Part shown: positions 28,181 through 41,267 of the stretch, piece after piece
How the letters are laid out: each line of letters begins with the position of its first letter
How positions within the stretch are numbered: the stretch's first letter is position 1
DNA from: Rhodospirillaceae bacterium
GTDB taxonomy: Bacteria; Pseudomonadota; Alphaproteobacteria; SP197
Assembly (NCBI GenBank): GCA_002722885.1
Contig: PBNE01000006.1
Coordinates: 209,690 to 273,689, forward strand
Length of the DNA: 64,000 nucleotides
Reading direction: 5' to 3'
Translations under genes and position numbers: made by a program
Notes under the pieces: model-generated
Told to the model about the DNA's origin: nothing
Database searches by the model: none
Seen by the model: the letters and a program-made list of their open reading frames with translations, nothing else

Positions 28181-29071
28181 TTAAAACTGGGTCGTTGCAA
28201 CCTTTTCGAGCAGAAAGTCTCGGAAGGCCGTGATCCGCGCTAAATTGCGCTGTTCCTCGGGATAGACAAAGTAAGCCTCGGCCGTCGGGAGCGGCGCGTC
28301 GATGCTGAGGCGAACCTTGCGGTCCGATCCCTCGATCACATAATCCGGAAGGATTGCGATCCCCAGACCGCTTTCCACAGCCCGCCTCATGCCCAGCATC
28401 GAATTCACGGTCATCGCCGGCCTGCGCTGGGGCCGGTCTTCACCAAAGGCCCGCGGCAGCCATTCCGGGCTCACCACGTTCTTCAGCGGCCCGTTGTCGT
28501 ACATGATCATCCGGTGCTTCTCGAGGTCCTCCAGCGTCTTCGGTGTGCCCCATGCCTTCAGGTAGTGCGGTGACGCATAGAAGTGGAAGTGGATCGTCAT
28601 CAGGTGGCGCTGGATCAGGTCGGGCTGGGTCGGTCGCGACAGGCGGATGCCGACATCGGCCTCGCGCATCGAAAGGTCGAGCTCACCGTCCTCGATGCGC
28701 ATGCTGATCGAGATCTCGGGATAGCGGTCCATGAAGTCGACGATCCTTGGCATCAGCCAGATCATCGAAAAGCCGGTGGTTGCGGTCACAGTCAGATGGC
28801 CGTCGGGACGCTGTTTGCTGTCGGTCAGCTGTGCCTCGGCCATGGCGATCTTGCCGTAGACCTCACGTGCCGTGCGGTAGAGCAGGTCGCCCTGTTCGGT
28901 GACCAGAAGGCCGCGCGCGTGGCGGTGGAACAGGCTGGCGCCAAGCGAGTCTTCCAGCGCACTGATTTGCCGGCTCACAGCCGACTGGCTCAGATTGAGT
29001 TGGTCGCCCGCCTTGGTGAAGCTGCCTGCTTCGGCGACGTGGAAGAAAACACGCAGTCGATCCCAGTCCAT
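28181..29071 (-). CDS. LysR-family transcriptional regulator
   Basis: A 296-residue LysR protein. The N-terminal winged helix is clear (VFFHVAEAGSFTKAGDQLNLSQSAVSRQI), followed by a periplasmic-binding-like effector domain from about residue 90 (GHLTVTATTGFSMIWLMPRIVDF). It lies 22 bases after trxB in the same direction and was probably transcribed with it, or from its own promoter within trxB. LysR genes usually act on a divergent neighbour, but here none is divergent, so the target is not clear; oxidative-stress control of trxB is only a guess. Confidence 0.9.
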   Translation of the reverse strand: MDWDRLRVFFHVAEAGSFTKAGDQLNLSQSAVSRQISALEDSLGASLFHRHARGLLVTEQGDLLYRTAREVYGKIAMAEAQLTDSKQRPDGHLTVTATTGFSMIWLMPRIVDFMDRYPEISISMRIEDGELDLSMREADVGIRLSRPTQPDLIQRHLMTIHFHFYASPHYLKAWGTPKTLEDLEKHRMIMYDNGPLKNVVSPEWLPRAFGEDRPQRRPAMTVNSMLGMRRAVESGLGIAILPDYVIEGSDRKVRLSIDAPLPTAEAYFVYPEEQRNLARITAFRDFLLEKVATTQF

Positions 29072-29093
29072 GGCGTCATGGCGTCGGCGTGGC

Positions 29094-30062
29094 CTATTCG
29101 GCTGCGACGCGCTCCTCGCTTTCCAAGGCTGCCACGAACTTCTCCGCTTCGAGTGCAGCCATGCAGCCAGTTCCGGCGGCGGTCACGGCCTGCCGGTAAA
29201 TCTTGTCCTGCACATCGCCTGCCGCAAAGACGCCCGGGATGTTGGTCGCCGTGCTATCGGGTTGGGTGATCAGGTAGCCCTCGTTATCCATGTCGAGCAC
29301 GCCCTTGAAGAGCTCGGTGTTGGGCGTGTGGCCGATCGCGATGAAGACACCGCTGAGTGCCAGTTCGCTCTCGTCTCCGGTCTTCACATTGCGGATTTTC
29401 ACACCGGTCACCGACGGCGGCGCCATCGAGCCGACGACCTCATCCAGAACCGTGTCCCAGAGGATCTCGACCTTGGGATGGCTGAACAGCCGCTCCTGCA
29501 GAATACGCTCGGCACGCAGTTCGTCGCGGCGATGAATCAGCGTCACCTTGCTGGCGTGGTTGGTGAGATAGAGGGCTTCCTCGACCGCTGTGTTACCGCC
29601 GCCAACAACGCAGATTTCCTTGTCGCGGAAAAAGAAACCGTCACAGGTCGCACAGGCCGAGACTCCGAAACCCTGGAACTTCTGCTCACTTTCCAGTCCG
29701 AGCCATTTTGCCTGGGCACCGGTCGAGACAATCACGGCATCGGCGCTGTAGGTGTCGCCCGAATCGCCGACCGCGCGGAACGGCCGCTGCGTAAAGTCGA
29801 TCTCGGAGATCAGATCGTGGATCATTGTGGTGCCGACCTTTTCGGCCTGCTCGGTCATCTGCTCCATGAGCCAGGGTCCCTGGATCACATCGGCGAAACC
29901 CGGATAGTTTTCGACATCGGTTGTGATGGTCATCTGACCACCGGGCTGAATGCCGTGGACCAGCGTCGGCTTCATGCTGGCGCGCGCGGTGTAGACGGCA
30001 GCCGTCAGACCGGCGGGGCCAGAACCCATAATGAGGACGTTGCTGTGATGATGGTCGGGCAT
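29094..30062 (-). CDS. trxB: Thioredoxin-disulfide reductase
   Basis: NADPH-dependent flavoenzyme that keeps thioredoxin reduced. The 322-residue protein has the FAD motif LIMGSGPAGLTAAVY, the redox-active pair Cys137 and Cys140 in ACATCDGFFF, the NADPH motif VVGGGNTAVEEAL and the terminal FAD segment GVFAAGDVQDKIYRQAVTAAGTGCMAA. All key residues are present. It is followed by the LysR gene and is divergent from hspQ. Confidence 0.95.
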   Translation of the reverse strand: MPDHHHSNVLIMGSGPAGLTAAVYTARASMKPTLVHGIQPGGQMTITTDVENYPGFADVIQGPWLMEQMTEQAEKVGTTMIHDLISEIDFTQRPFRAVGDSGDTYSADAVIVSTGAQAKWLGLESEQKFQGFGVSACATCDGFFFRDKEICVVGGGNTAVEEALYLTNHASKVTLIHRRDELRAERILQERLFSHPKVEILWDTVLDEVVGSMAPPSVTGVKIRNVKTGDESELALSGVFIAIGHTPNTELFKGVLDMDNEGYLITQPDSTATNIPGVFAAGDVQDKIYRQAVTAAGTGCMAALEAEKFVAALESEERVAAE

Positions 30063-30208
30063 GCAGGCGGGCTCCGGGTCAGGGACGTAGCGAGCGAATA
30101 AATGTAGTGAACGCCACCGGGTCGCGAAAGGGTCGGGGGCAGAGAAAGGCGTGGACAGTCGTGCCCTCCTGCTTGGTCTCAGGCCAAGGCTCTGCTAAAT
30201 CTGGTCCC

Positions 30209-30571
30209 ATGATGGAACATGAACAGCTCCCCGAAGCCGCCTCATCGATCCGGACGGCCAAGTTCGGCATCGGCGATATCGTCCGCCACCGCCACTATCC
30301 GTTCCGTGGCGTGATTTATGATGTCGACCCGGTGTTCGCGAGCACCGAGGAATGGTGGCTGTCGATTCCCGAAGAGGTCCGTCCGTCCAAGGATCAGCCC
30401 TACTACCATTTGCTGGCCGAGAATGAACAGTCGACCTACATCGCCTATGTCTCGGAGCAGAACCTGCTGATCGACGAAAGCGGTGACCCGGTTTCGCATC
30501 CCCAGGTCACAGCGTTTTTTGCGAGTCACGAAGACGGGCGTTACGTCCCGCTCACGACCCAGGCGAACTGA
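30209..30571 (+). CDS. hspQ: Heat shock protein HspQ
   Basis: Small YccV/HspQ protein that in enterobacteria binds hemimethylated DNA and acts as a specificity factor and substrate of Lon protease. The 120 residues show the conserved core KFGIGDIVRHRHYPFRGVIYDVDPVF, EEWW, PYYHLLAENEQSTYIAYVSEQNL. The start at 30209 is used because upstream in-frame sequence has no homology and homologues start just before this core. Its 3' end overlaps the convergent ELM1-family gene by 20 bases. Confidence 0.88.
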   Translation: MMEHEQLPEAASSIRTAKFGIGDIVRHRHYPFRGVIYDVDPVFASTEEWWLSIPEEVRPSKDQPYYHLLAENEQSTYIAYVSEQNLLIDESGDPVSHPQVTAFFASHEDGRYVPLTTQAN

Positions 30572-31535
30572 GCCGCCGTTCCAGGCATTGCGCCACCTTG
30601 GCCGCAACACGGCCGGTATCGTCCAGTACCTCCGGCTTCCAGGCCGTGTCGAGTGTGCCGTCGAAGGCGCGCGAGTGGCCGTCGGATTCCATCAGAGTAT
30701 GGAACGCCTTGAACTTCGCTGAGCCACCTTTGAGGTGGGCAACATAAACCGGCCTGCCTGTGCAACTCGCTTCTGTCGCCATGTTGACTGAATCCGATGT
30801 CACCACCACGGCGTCGGCGAGGCCGAGCCAGCCGCGGTAGGGGTTGTCGCCGGTACCGTCCCATACCCGGCTGCGTTCAGGATCGAGTTCTCTGGCCAGG
30901 ACGGCGGTGGCGGCTTGCGTCGAGCGGCGCGACATCGTGACCAGGAGGCTCCCGGGAAGGTCGGCGAGCTTCTGGCCGAGGGCGCGGGCCTCGGCTTCTT
31001 CGAAACGATAGACACGGTTGGGGCCGCCGATCGCAGCAAAGGTCAGCGGTCTTGGCAGGCCGGCAATACCGGTGCGCCATGCCTCGGCTTCGGCATCGAG
31101 TCCGACACGAGTCAGGCCGTGAAGCGAGCCGGTGGTTGAGAGTACGTTTTCACCAGTGAGCCCGTCGTGGCGTGGCGCCACAACTAGATCGAAGTTCGAA
31201 GACGCGATGCCCGGTTTCTGAATCTGGACCGTGAGCGTCCGACCTCGAGACAATCGTCTGATCGCAGCACAGAGCGCGACTGACTTGCGGCCGCTGGCGA
31301 TCAGCAGATCGGGCCAGGGTGGTTCGAGTCTGTCGCTCTGGCTGGAAAGGGCATGCATCGGCGCGAACCAAAGGGCAGGCGGCAGTGACAGCCAGGGCTG
31401 GCGGATCGCGATGCGCTTGACCACCGGCGCGACGCCGAGGCGTTCAGCAAGACCCCGGCACTGGTTCTCGATTCCGGCGGCGCCATCGGTCGCGATCCAG
31501 GTGCTTGCGGCGCGCACTGTCTCTGAGATGGTCAT
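30552..31535 (-). CDS. ELM1/GtrOC1-family protein (mitochondrial-fission ELM1-like)
   Basis: Predicted GT-B-like protein of the ELM1 family (formerly DUF1022), widespread in alphaproteobacteria and related to plant ELM1. Characteristic segments are TDGAAGIENQCRGLAERLG, LIASGRKSVALCAAIRR, VVAPRHDGLTGENVL and VVTSDSVNMATEASCTGRPVYV. Biochemical role is not established; nucleotide-sugar transferase-like activity is suspected from the fold. The ATG at 31535 is preferred to an ORF start 41 codons earlier because the upstream part overlaps carB and is low in similarity to the family. 327 residues. Downstream of carB, same direction. Confidence 0.8.
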   Translation of the reverse strand: MTISETVRAASTWIATDGAAGIENQCRGLAERLGVAPVVKRIAIRQPWLSLPPALWFAPMHALSSQSDRLEPPWPDLLIASGRKSVALCAAIRRLSRGRTLTVQIQKPGIASSNFDLVVAPRHDGLTGENVLSTTGSLHGLTRVGLDAEAEAWRTGIAGLPRPLTFAAIGGPNRVYRFEEAEARALGQKLADLPGSLLVTMSRRSTQAATAVLARELDPERSRVWDGTGDNPYRGWLGLADAVVVTSDSVNMATEASCTGRPVYVAHLKGGSAKFKAFHTLMESDGHSRAFDGTLDTAWKPEVLDDTGRVAAKVAQCLERRLSSPGS

Positions 31536-31566
31536 GTCACGGTCCTGCGCCGCACCGACGCAGGCG

Positions 31567-34798
<3,232 letters not shown>

Positions 34799-34806
<8 letters not shown>

Positions 34807-35953
34807 GGGCCTCCATCGCCGCCACGAAATTCTCGAAGAGATAGCGGCTGTCCTGTGGTCCGGGGCTGGCCTCGGGGTGGTACTGGACCGAAAAGACCGG
34901 TTTGCCCTCGACCTTCAGGCCGGCAAGCGTGCCGTCGAACAGGCTGACATGGGTCGCGCTGACCCCGGCGGGCAGGCTGTCGGCATCGACCACAAAGCCG
35001 TGGTTCTGGCTGGTGATCTCGACCGTGCCGGTCTCGAGGTTCTTGATCGGATGGTTGGCGCCACGGTGGCCGTTGGCCATTTTCATGGTCTGCGCGCCCA
35101 GCGCCAGCGCCAGCATCTGGTGTCCCAGGCAGATGCCGAAAACCGGCTTGCCGCTTTCGACCAGAGCGCGGATCACCGGGACGGCGTAGTCGCCCGTTGC
35201 GGCCGGGTCGCCGGGGCCGTTCGACAGGAAGATGCCGTCGGGTTCGTGGCGCATGATGTCGTCGAAACTGGCCGAGGCCGGGACTACGGCGACATCGCAG
35301 CCCAGCGAGGCGAGGCAGCGCAGGATGTTCTTCTTCACGCCGTAATCGACAGCGACCACCTTGTGTTTGGGGTCGCTCTGGGTGCCGTAGCCTTGGCCCA
35401 GCACCCAGCCGGTCTGGTCCCAAGTGTAGGTCTGGCGGCAGGTAACGTATTTGGCGAGGTCCATGCCTTCGAGACCCGGCCAGGCGGCGATCTCGGCGGC
35501 GAGCCCGTCAATGTCGTGCTCACCGTGCTGGATACCGGCGGTCTGGAACCCTTGGTCGCGAATCAGCCGGGTCAGTCGGCGGGTGTCGATGCCTACGATG
35601 CCGACCAGATTGTTCGCGGCGAGCCAGCGGTCGAGATGCTGGATGCTGCGGAAGTTCGACGGCTCGGTGATATCGGCGCGCATGACCAGGCCGCGTGCCG
35701 CGGGCGAGTCCGATTCGATGTCCTCGGTATTGGCGCCGACGTTGCCGATATGGGGGAAGGTGAAGGTGATGATCTGCCCGGCGTAGGAGGAATCGGTGAG
35801 GATCTCCTGATAGCCGGTCATCGATGTGTTGAAGCAGATTTCGCCGATGGCGCGGGCTTTTGCGCCCAGTCCACGTCCCCAAAATACCGTTCCGTCCGCG
35901 AGAACGAGGCTCGCCGTGGCCCAGGGCGCCGGCGCGGGAACGGATGTGGTCAT
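34799..35953 (-). CDS. carA: Carbamoyl-phosphate synthase small subunit
   Basis: Glutaminase subunit of carbamoyl-phosphate synthase. The N-terminal CPSase domain ([37 protein letters not shown]) is followed by a class I amidotransferase domain with the nucleophile in GICLGHQM and the His/Glu of the triad in YHPEASPGP. The 384-residue length is standard. Strong sigma-70-like promoter elements precede it. It is divergent from yqeY. Confidence 0.96.
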
Positions 35954-35983
35954 GGGTATCCGGAGGTCACGTCGATTTGCGAG

Positions 35984-36012
35984 GTTGTAGGCAATTCGTC
36001 GCCGCTGGTCAA
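35984..36012 (-). promoter_or_regulatory. Predicted sigma-70 promoter of carAB
   Basis: On the minus strand TTGACC and TACAAC are separated by 17 bases, a good -35/-10 pair, about 30 bases upstream of the carA start codon. No arginine or pyrimidine attenuator hairpin is seen in the short leader. Confidence 0.5.
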
Positions 36013-36165
36013 GCGGCGTTCGAAGGAAAAAGTTGTTGTATTACAATAGGTTAAATTCTATCCACCGTTCCTCCACCGGAAAGCCCGCCGCGCTTTCGAC
36101 TCGTCATCGGCGGCCTACTAGTATAGTCGTAGAGTCGGCCCCCGTCAGACCAACCGGGATGTTTT

Positions 36166-36624
36166 ATGTCGATCCGCCAGCAGATCACCGAAGCCCTCAA
36201 GGAAGCGCAGAAGGCACAGGACCGTTGCTCCACGGCAACCCTGCGTCTGGTGTGTGCCGCCATGAAGGACCGTGACATTGCAGCGCGCAGCAACGGCACG
36301 AGCAACCCCATCGGTGACGATCAGATTCTCGACCTGTTGGCCAAGATGGTGCGCCAGCGCGAAGAAGCTGCCGAACAGTTCCGGGCCGGTGACCGCACGG
36401 AACTCGCCGACAAGGAAGAGGCAGAGATCGAGGTCATCCGCCGGTTCATGCCCCGCCGCATGTCGGCCGAGGAGATGGAGGCGACGGTCGATCACATCAT
36501 CGGCGAAACCGAAGCCACGGGCCTGAAGGACATGGGCCGCGTGATGGCGGCGTTGAAGCAGACATATCCGGGACAGATCGACGGTGCGACGGCCAGCGCG
36601 CTGGTGAAGCAGCGTCTGGGCTGA
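36166..36624 (+). CDS. GatB/YqeY-domain protein
   Basis: A 152-residue helical YqeY-family protein, related to the tRNA-contacting tail domain of GatB. Visible signatures: IRQQITEALKEAQKAQDRCSTATLRLV (split here as QQITEALKEAQK and STATLRLV), MVRQREEAAEQFRAGDRTELADKEEAEIEVIRRFMP in parts, and DMGRVMAALKQTYPGQIDGA at the end. It is found upstream of dnaG in many bacteria, with a presumed tRNA-amidation-related role that is not proved. It is the first gene of the yqeY-dnaG-rpoD run, 23 bases before dnaG. Confidence 0.9.
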   Translation: MSIRQQITEALKEAQKAQDRCSTATLRLVCAAMKDRDIAARSNGTSNPIGDDQILDLLAKMVRQREEAAEQFRAGDRTELADKEEAEIEVIRRFMPRRMSAEEMEATVDHIIGETEATGLKDMGRVMAALKQTYPGQIDGATASALVKQRLG

Positions 36625-36647
36625 CGCCGATGCGGGACGCTTGATCC

Positions 36648-38513
36648 ATGGCGTTTCCTCCGGCCTTTCTTGACGAGATCAGGACCAGGGTTCCCCTGTC
36701 GGACATTGTCGGCAAGCAGGTTCGACTGCAGCGGCGCGGCCGTGAGTTCATCGGGTTGTGTCCGTTCCATCGGGAAAAGAGCCCGTCGTTCTCGGTCGTC
36801 GAGGACAAAGGCTTCTTTCATTGCTTCGGCTGTGGCGCGCACGGCGACATCATCGGCTTTCTCATGCGCACCGAGAACCTCGGGTTCCCCGAGGCGGTGG
36901 AACGCCTTGCCGGGCTGGCCGGCCTTGAGATGCCGCAGCAGACCCCGGCCGATCGGGAGCGCGAACGCCGTGCGGCGACGCTGTACGATGTGTTGGAAGA
37001 GGCCTGTCGCTGGTTTGAACAGCAGCTCAGTTCCGCCGATGCCCAGGAGACACGAGCCTACCTCAAGCGCCGCGGGGTCAAACCTGAAACCGTGGCGCGG
37101 TTCCGTCTGGGCTTCGCACCTGACAGCAAAAACCGCCTGATCCGGCATCTCGAAGGCAAGGGCACGCCGCCCAAACTGATCGCCGCAGCGGGCCTTTCGG
37201 CGGGTGGAGACGACGGCCGCACGCCGATCGACCGCTTTCGCCATCGGCTGATTTTCCCGATCGGGGACCGTAGCGGGCGAATCATCGCCTTCGGCGGGCG
37301 TACGATGGGTGACCACCCGGCCAAATATCTGAACTCGCCGGAGACCCCGGTCTTTCACAAGGGCCGAGTCCTTTATGGCTATGCCCAGGCCCGCAAGCCG
37401 GCCCACGAAGCCGAAACGGTGATTGTTGCTGAAGGATATATGGACGTCATTGCGCTGGCCCAGGCCGGCTTCCGCAATGCTGTAGCGCCGCTCGGTACTG
37501 CCTTGACGGAGAGTCAGCTTGCTCTACTTTGGCGCATAGCTGACGAACCCGTGCTTTGTTTCGACGGTGATGAGGCCGGCAAACGTGCGGCCTATCGTGC
37601 GATCGACCGAGCGCTGCCGGGCGTTGTGCCGGGCAAGTCGCTGGGCTTTGCGTTGCTGCCGTCCGGCCAGGATCCCGACGACCTCATTCAGGCGCGGGGC
37701 CCCGCTGCCATGAAGGATGTTCTGGACCGTTCTCTGCCGTTGCTTGACATGTTGTGGCGCAGCCGGACCGAAGACGGGCGGTTCGACACGCCGGAACGTC
37801 GTGCGGCCCTTGAAAAGGACCTCCACGAATGTGTCGCCCGGATCGGCGATCAGACGGTCAAGTACCATTACAAGACGGCCATTCGCGATCGTCTGGGCAA
37901 AGCCTTCGGGCTGGCACGGCGGGCAAAACCGGCTGACCGCCGCGATGCGCGATCCCGTCCCGGTCGCCGCTTTCAGGGCGGCTGGCATCAGCGCAACGCT
38001 GAACTGGAGAGGAAGCCCAGCCGTATGCCGGGTGCAGGGGCCGCCGGAGAGCGCGAACGAGCTGAGGAGATTCTCGTAGCCCTGCCACTCCGGGCCGACG
38101 GCCTGCTGGAGCGTGTGGCGGAGGGGCTGGCCGAAATCAGCTTCCTTAACCTGGCCCATGACAGGGTCCGTAATGTCCTTCTGGATGCCCTGAATACTGA
38201 GGAAATCCTTGACACGGAGGCCTTGCAACGCCACCTGACCTCAAACGGATTGTCCGGGCTGCCGGGGGCGCTCAATGTGGAGCACGCTGGTGGTGTGGTC
38301 GATCCGTCATTTCGTGTTGAGACGATCGAAGAGGCAGAACGTCTCTGGCATCACGTGTTCGACCTTCTGCAGCACCAGATGCTGAAGGACGAAATCGAGG
38401 CAGATGCTGCGGCGTGGGCGGAAGACAAGAGTGGCGAGGACTGGCAACGCCTGCAGGCCAAGCAGGAGATGCGCCAGGCCTGCGAAGTCAAGGTGTTAGC
38501 CCTGGACGATTGA
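36648..38513 (+). CDS. dnaG: DNA primase
   Basis: Synthesises RNA primers at the replication fork. The 621-residue protein begins with a CHC2 zinc finger (CPFHREKSPSF ... FHCFGCGAHGD), then the TOPRIM catalytic core with VIVAEGYMDVIAL and CFDGDEAGKRAAYRA, and ends with a poorly conserved DnaB-binding domain. A positively charged Arg-rich linker lies near residue 425 (RRDARSRPGRRFQGG). It is located between yqeY and rpoD, the classic macromolecular-synthesis order. Confidence 0.95.
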   Translation: MAFPPAFLDEIRTRVPLSDIVGKQVRLQRRGREFIGLCPFHREKSPSFSVVEDKGFFHCFGCGAHGDIIGFLMRTENLGFPEAVERLAGLAGLEMPQQTPADRERERRAATLYDVLEEACRWFEQQLSSADAQETRAYLKRRGVKPETVARFRLGFAPDSKNRLIRHLEGKGTPPKLIAAAGLSAGGDDGRTPIDRFRHRLIFPIGDRSGRIIAFGGRTMGDHPAKYLNSPETPVFHKGRVLYGYAQARKPAHEAETVIVAEGYMDVIALAQAGFRNAVAPLGTALTESQLALLWRIADEPVLCFDGDEAGKRAAYRAIDRALPGVVPGKSLGFALLPSGQDPDDLIQARGPAAMKDVLDRSLPLLDMLWRSRTEDGRFDTPERRAALEKDLHECVARIGDQTVKYHYKTAIRDRLGKAFGLARRAKPADRRDARSRPGRRFQGGWHQRNAELERKPSRMPGAGAAGERERAEEILVALPLRADGLLERVAEGLAEISFLNLAHDRVRNVLLDALNTEEILDTEALQRHLTSNGLSGLPGALNVEHAGGVVDPSFRVETIEEAERLWHHVFDLLQHQMLKDEIEADAAAWAEDKSGEDWQRLQAKQEMRQACEVKVLALDD

Positions 38514-38594
38514 TCCGTTCCGGGATGGATGGGTGCGCAAGGCGAAACCGCCGGCCAAGGCCGGAACGGACCGGGGAACAGGAGAAGCGTTGGA

Positions 38595-40595
38595 ATGGCA
38601 ACGAAACCCGCTGAAGTAGAAAACAACGACGGCAATCAGGACACCGGCGACGACCCCCTTCTCGACACCGTGAATGCTGCGATCAAGAAGATGTTGGCGC
38701 GCGGCAAGGAGCGCGGCTACCTGACGGTCGACGAAATCAGCGAAGCCATGCCGCAGGACGAGGTGACCTCCGAGCAGATCGAGGACACCATGGCGATCCT
38801 CTCGGAAATGGGTATCAACGTCGTCGAAAGCGAAGAATCCGAGGAGCCTGTCGACGAGAAGGCCAAGGCTGCTGCAACCGAGAAGCCGGGTACGGTAGAG
38901 GCCACGACCACGACAACGACTGAAACCGGTTACACCGACGATCCCGTCCGCATGTACCTGCGCGAGATGGGCCGCGTTGAACTGCTGTCGCGCGAGGGCG
39001 AAATCGCCATCGCCAAGCGTATCGAGGCCGGCCGCGACCGCATGATTCGCGGTATCTGCGAAAGCCCGCTGACGCTTCGTGCCATCGTGCACTGGCGCAA
39101 CATGCTGCTCGAAGAAAAGGTCCTGCTGCGCGACATTATTGATCTCGAAGCCACCTTTGGCGGTGGTCCCGATGCAGCGAACAACAACAACGGCGGCACA
39201 CCTGGTGCCAACGGAGCCGGCAAGCCCGAGGGCGAACAGGTCAACAAGGCCAACGGCAAGGACGAAGAGAGCGCCGAAGGCGACGACGAGAACACCGACC
39301 ACGATCATGGTGATGACGACGAGGCCAATCTGTCGTTGTCGGCCATGGAACAGGCGCTGCTGCCCGAGGTCATGGCGACCTTCGACAAGGTCGCGCGCAT
39401 CTACAACCGTCTGAAGAAGGTCCAGGAAGACTACCTCGGTGCCAAACTGATCGGCGAGGAGCCCGCGCCTGCCGCGCGCCGCCGCTACGAAAAGATCAAG
39501 CGTGAGATCTACGAGCTCGTCAGCACGGTCAAGCTGCACAACAACCGCATCGAGGCGATGGTCGATGAGCTCTATGGCCTCAACCGCCGCATCATCGGCC
39601 TGGAAAGCGGGCTGCTGAAGCAGGCCTCGCGCCGGGGCGTGAAGCGCCACGAGTTCCTCGAAGAACATGTCGGCTCCGAGCTGGATCCCGACTGGATCGA
39701 ACGGATTGCCGCTTTGCCGGTCCGCGGTTGGCAGACCTTTGCCGAGCGCGACTACGAACGCATCGTCGAAGCGCGCAACGAGATCGCCAATGTCTCGCGC
39801 AACTCCGGCCTCGACATCGCCGAGTTCAAGCGCATCGTCCACATCGTCCAGAAGGGCGAGAAGGAAGCCGGCCAGGCCAAGAAGGAAATGGTCGAGGCGA
39901 ACCTGCGTCTCGTGATCTCGATCGCCAAGAAATACACTAACCGCGGCCTGCAGTTCCTGGATCTGATCCAGGAAGGCAACATTGGTCTGATGAAGGCGGT
40001 CGACAAGTTCGAGTACCGCCGCGGCTACAAGTTCTCGACCTATGCCACCTGGTGGATCCGCCAGGCGATCACCCGCTCGATCGCCGACCAGGCGCGCACC
40101 ATCCGTATCCCGGTCCACATGATTGAGACGATCAACAAGCTGGTTCGCACCAGCCGCCAGATGCTCCACGAAATCGGCCGCGAGCCGACTCCGGAGGAGT
40201 TGGCCGAGAAACTGGGCATGCCGCTGGAGAAGGTGCGCAAGGTCCTGAAGATCGCCAAGGAACCGATCAGCCTGGAGACGCCGATCGGCGACGACGAGGA
40301 CAGCCACCTCGGCGATTTCATTGAGGACAAGAACGCCGTGCTCCCGGTCGAGGCGGCGATCCGCTCGAACCTGAGCGACAGCACAACCAAGGTTCTCGCC
40401 ACACTCACCCCGCGTGAGGAACGTGTTCTGCGCATGCGTTTCGGCATCGGCATGAACACCGACCACACCCTTGAGGAAGTCGGCCAGCAGTTTTCGGTCA
40501 CCCGCGAACGTATCCGCCAGATCGAAGCCAAGGCCCTGCGCAAGCTGAAGCACCCGAGCCGCAGTCGCAAACTGCGCAGCTTCCTCGACAATTAG
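38595..40595 (+). CDS. rpoD: RNA polymerase primary sigma factor
   Basis: Housekeeping sigma-70 of 666 residues. Region 1.1 lies at the N-terminus ([27 protein letters not shown]), followed by an acidic linker with Thr/Asn-rich stretches, region 1.2 ([21 protein letters not shown]), region 2 with the core- and -10-binding helices ([27 protein letters not shown], split), region 3 and region 4.2 ([32 protein letters not shown] in parts). Start at 38595 is chosen over an ORF start 22 codons earlier because GGAG lies ten bases upstream and [11 protein letters not shown] fits alphaproteobacterial starts. An Asn/Gly-rich, Asp/Glu-rich insertion of about 45 residues lies in the non-conserved region. 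Confidence 0.96.
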   Translation: MATKPAEVENNDGNQDTGDDPLLDTVNAAIKKMLARGKERGYLTVDEISEAMPQDEVTSEQIEDTMAILSEMGINVVESEESEEPVDEKAKAAATEKPGTVEATTTTTTETGYTDDPVRMYLREMGRVELLSREGEIAIAKRIEAGRDRMIRGICESPLTLRAIVHWRNMLLEEKVLLRDIIDLEATFGGGPDAANNNNGGTPGANGAGKPEGEQVNKANGKDEESAEGDDENTDHDHGDDDEANLSLSAMEQALLPEVMATFDKVARIYNRLKKVQEDYLGAKLIGEEPAPAARRRYEKIKREIYELVSTVKLHNNRIEAMVDELYGLNRRIIGLESGLLKQASRRGVKRHEFLEEHVGSELDPDWIERIAALPVRGWQTFAERDYERIVEARNEIANVSRNSGLDIAEFKRIVHIVQKGEKEAGQAKKEMVEANLRLVISIAKKYTNRGLQFLDLIQEGNIGLMKAVDKFEYRRGYKFSTYATWWIRQAITRSIADQARTIRIPVHMIETINKLVRTSRQMLHEIGREPTPEELAEKLGMPLEKVRKVLKIAKEPISLETPIGDDEDSHLGDFIEDKNAVLPVEAAIRSNLSDSTTKVLATLTPREERVLRMRFGIGMNTDHTLEEVGQQFSVTRERIRQIEAKALRKLKHPSRSRKLRSFLDN

Positions 40596-40614
40596 GCCAG
40601 CGCCAGATATCCGT

Positions 40615-40638
40615 GCCGCTCCCCCATTCTGGAGCGGC
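40615..40638 (+). promoter_or_regulatory. Hairpin after rpoD that covers the ribosome site of the next gene
   Basis: Perfect eight-base-pair stem GCCGCTCC / GGAGCGGC with an eight-base loop, six bases before the LysE start. There is no U-run, so it is not a standard terminator. The right arm contains GGAG, the likely ribosome site, so it may lower translation of the exporter. Confidence 0.4.
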
Positions 40639-40643
40639 AAGCG

Positions 40644-41267
40644 ATGAGCATCGGATTTCTGATCACGGCCCTCATCGTCGTGGTGATACCCGGAACAGGC
40701 TTGCTCTACACGCTGGCGACTGCGCTCACCCGTGACAGCCGGACCAGTGTCGTGACGGCCTTTGGCTGCACGCTGGGCATCGTTCCCCACATTGCTGCTG
40801 CCATCTTCGGGATCGCAGCTCTCTTGCATGCCAGTGCCCTGGCCTTCGAGGTCGTGCGCTGGACCGGTATCGTCTATCTGCTCTACCTCGCCTGGTCGGC
40901 CCTGCGCGCCGACGGTACCTTCGAGGTCGAGGGCCAGACGGCACCCCGTGCCGCGCGCGATGTGATCGTGACCGGCATTCTGATCAACGTCCTGAACCCC
41001 AAACTATCGATCTTCTTCCTCGCCTTCCTGCCGCAGTTTGTTGCGCCGGGCACAACCAATGCCGTGCCCCAGATGCTGGGTCTCAGCGCTGTGTTCATGC
41101 TTCTGACCTTTGTTGTCTTTGTTGCCTACGACCTGATGGCGGCCACGATGCGTAACCGGGTGCTGTCGTCACCGCGGGCCATGGCCTGGATGCGACGCCT
41201 GTTCGCGGGTGCTTTGGCCGCGCTGGCCGCGCGGCTGGCGTTGACGAAGGCGCTAAACCAGCCGTGA
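40644..41267 (+). CDS. LysE/RhtB-family amino-acid exporter
   Basis: Membrane protein of 207 residues with about six hydrophobic spans. The N-terminal IVVVIPGTGLLYTLATAL carries the conserved Pro-Gly of LysE-type exporters; NVLNPKLSIFFLAFLPQFV is the second family signature. Substrate is unknown, probably a neutral amino acid or homoserine-lactone-like compound. It follows rpoD by 48 bases, separated by a hairpin. Its stop overlaps the start of the YaiI-family gene (GTGA). Confidence 0.9.
   Translation: MSIGFLITALIVVVIPGTGLLYTLATALTRDSRTSVVTAFGCTLGIVPHIAAAIFGIAALLHASALAFEVVRWTGIVYLLYLAWSALRADGTFEVEGQTAPRAARDVIVTGILINVLNPKLSIFFLAFLPQFVAPGTTNAVPQMLGLSAVFMLLTFVVFVAYDLMAATMRNRVLSSPRAMAWMRRLFAGALAALAARLALTKALNQP

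Noticed and set aside
38496-40829. 777-codon open frame on the minus strand
   Set aside because: It runs opposite to rpoD, whose motifs are complete. The product has no family resemblance and a composition expected for a shadow frame.
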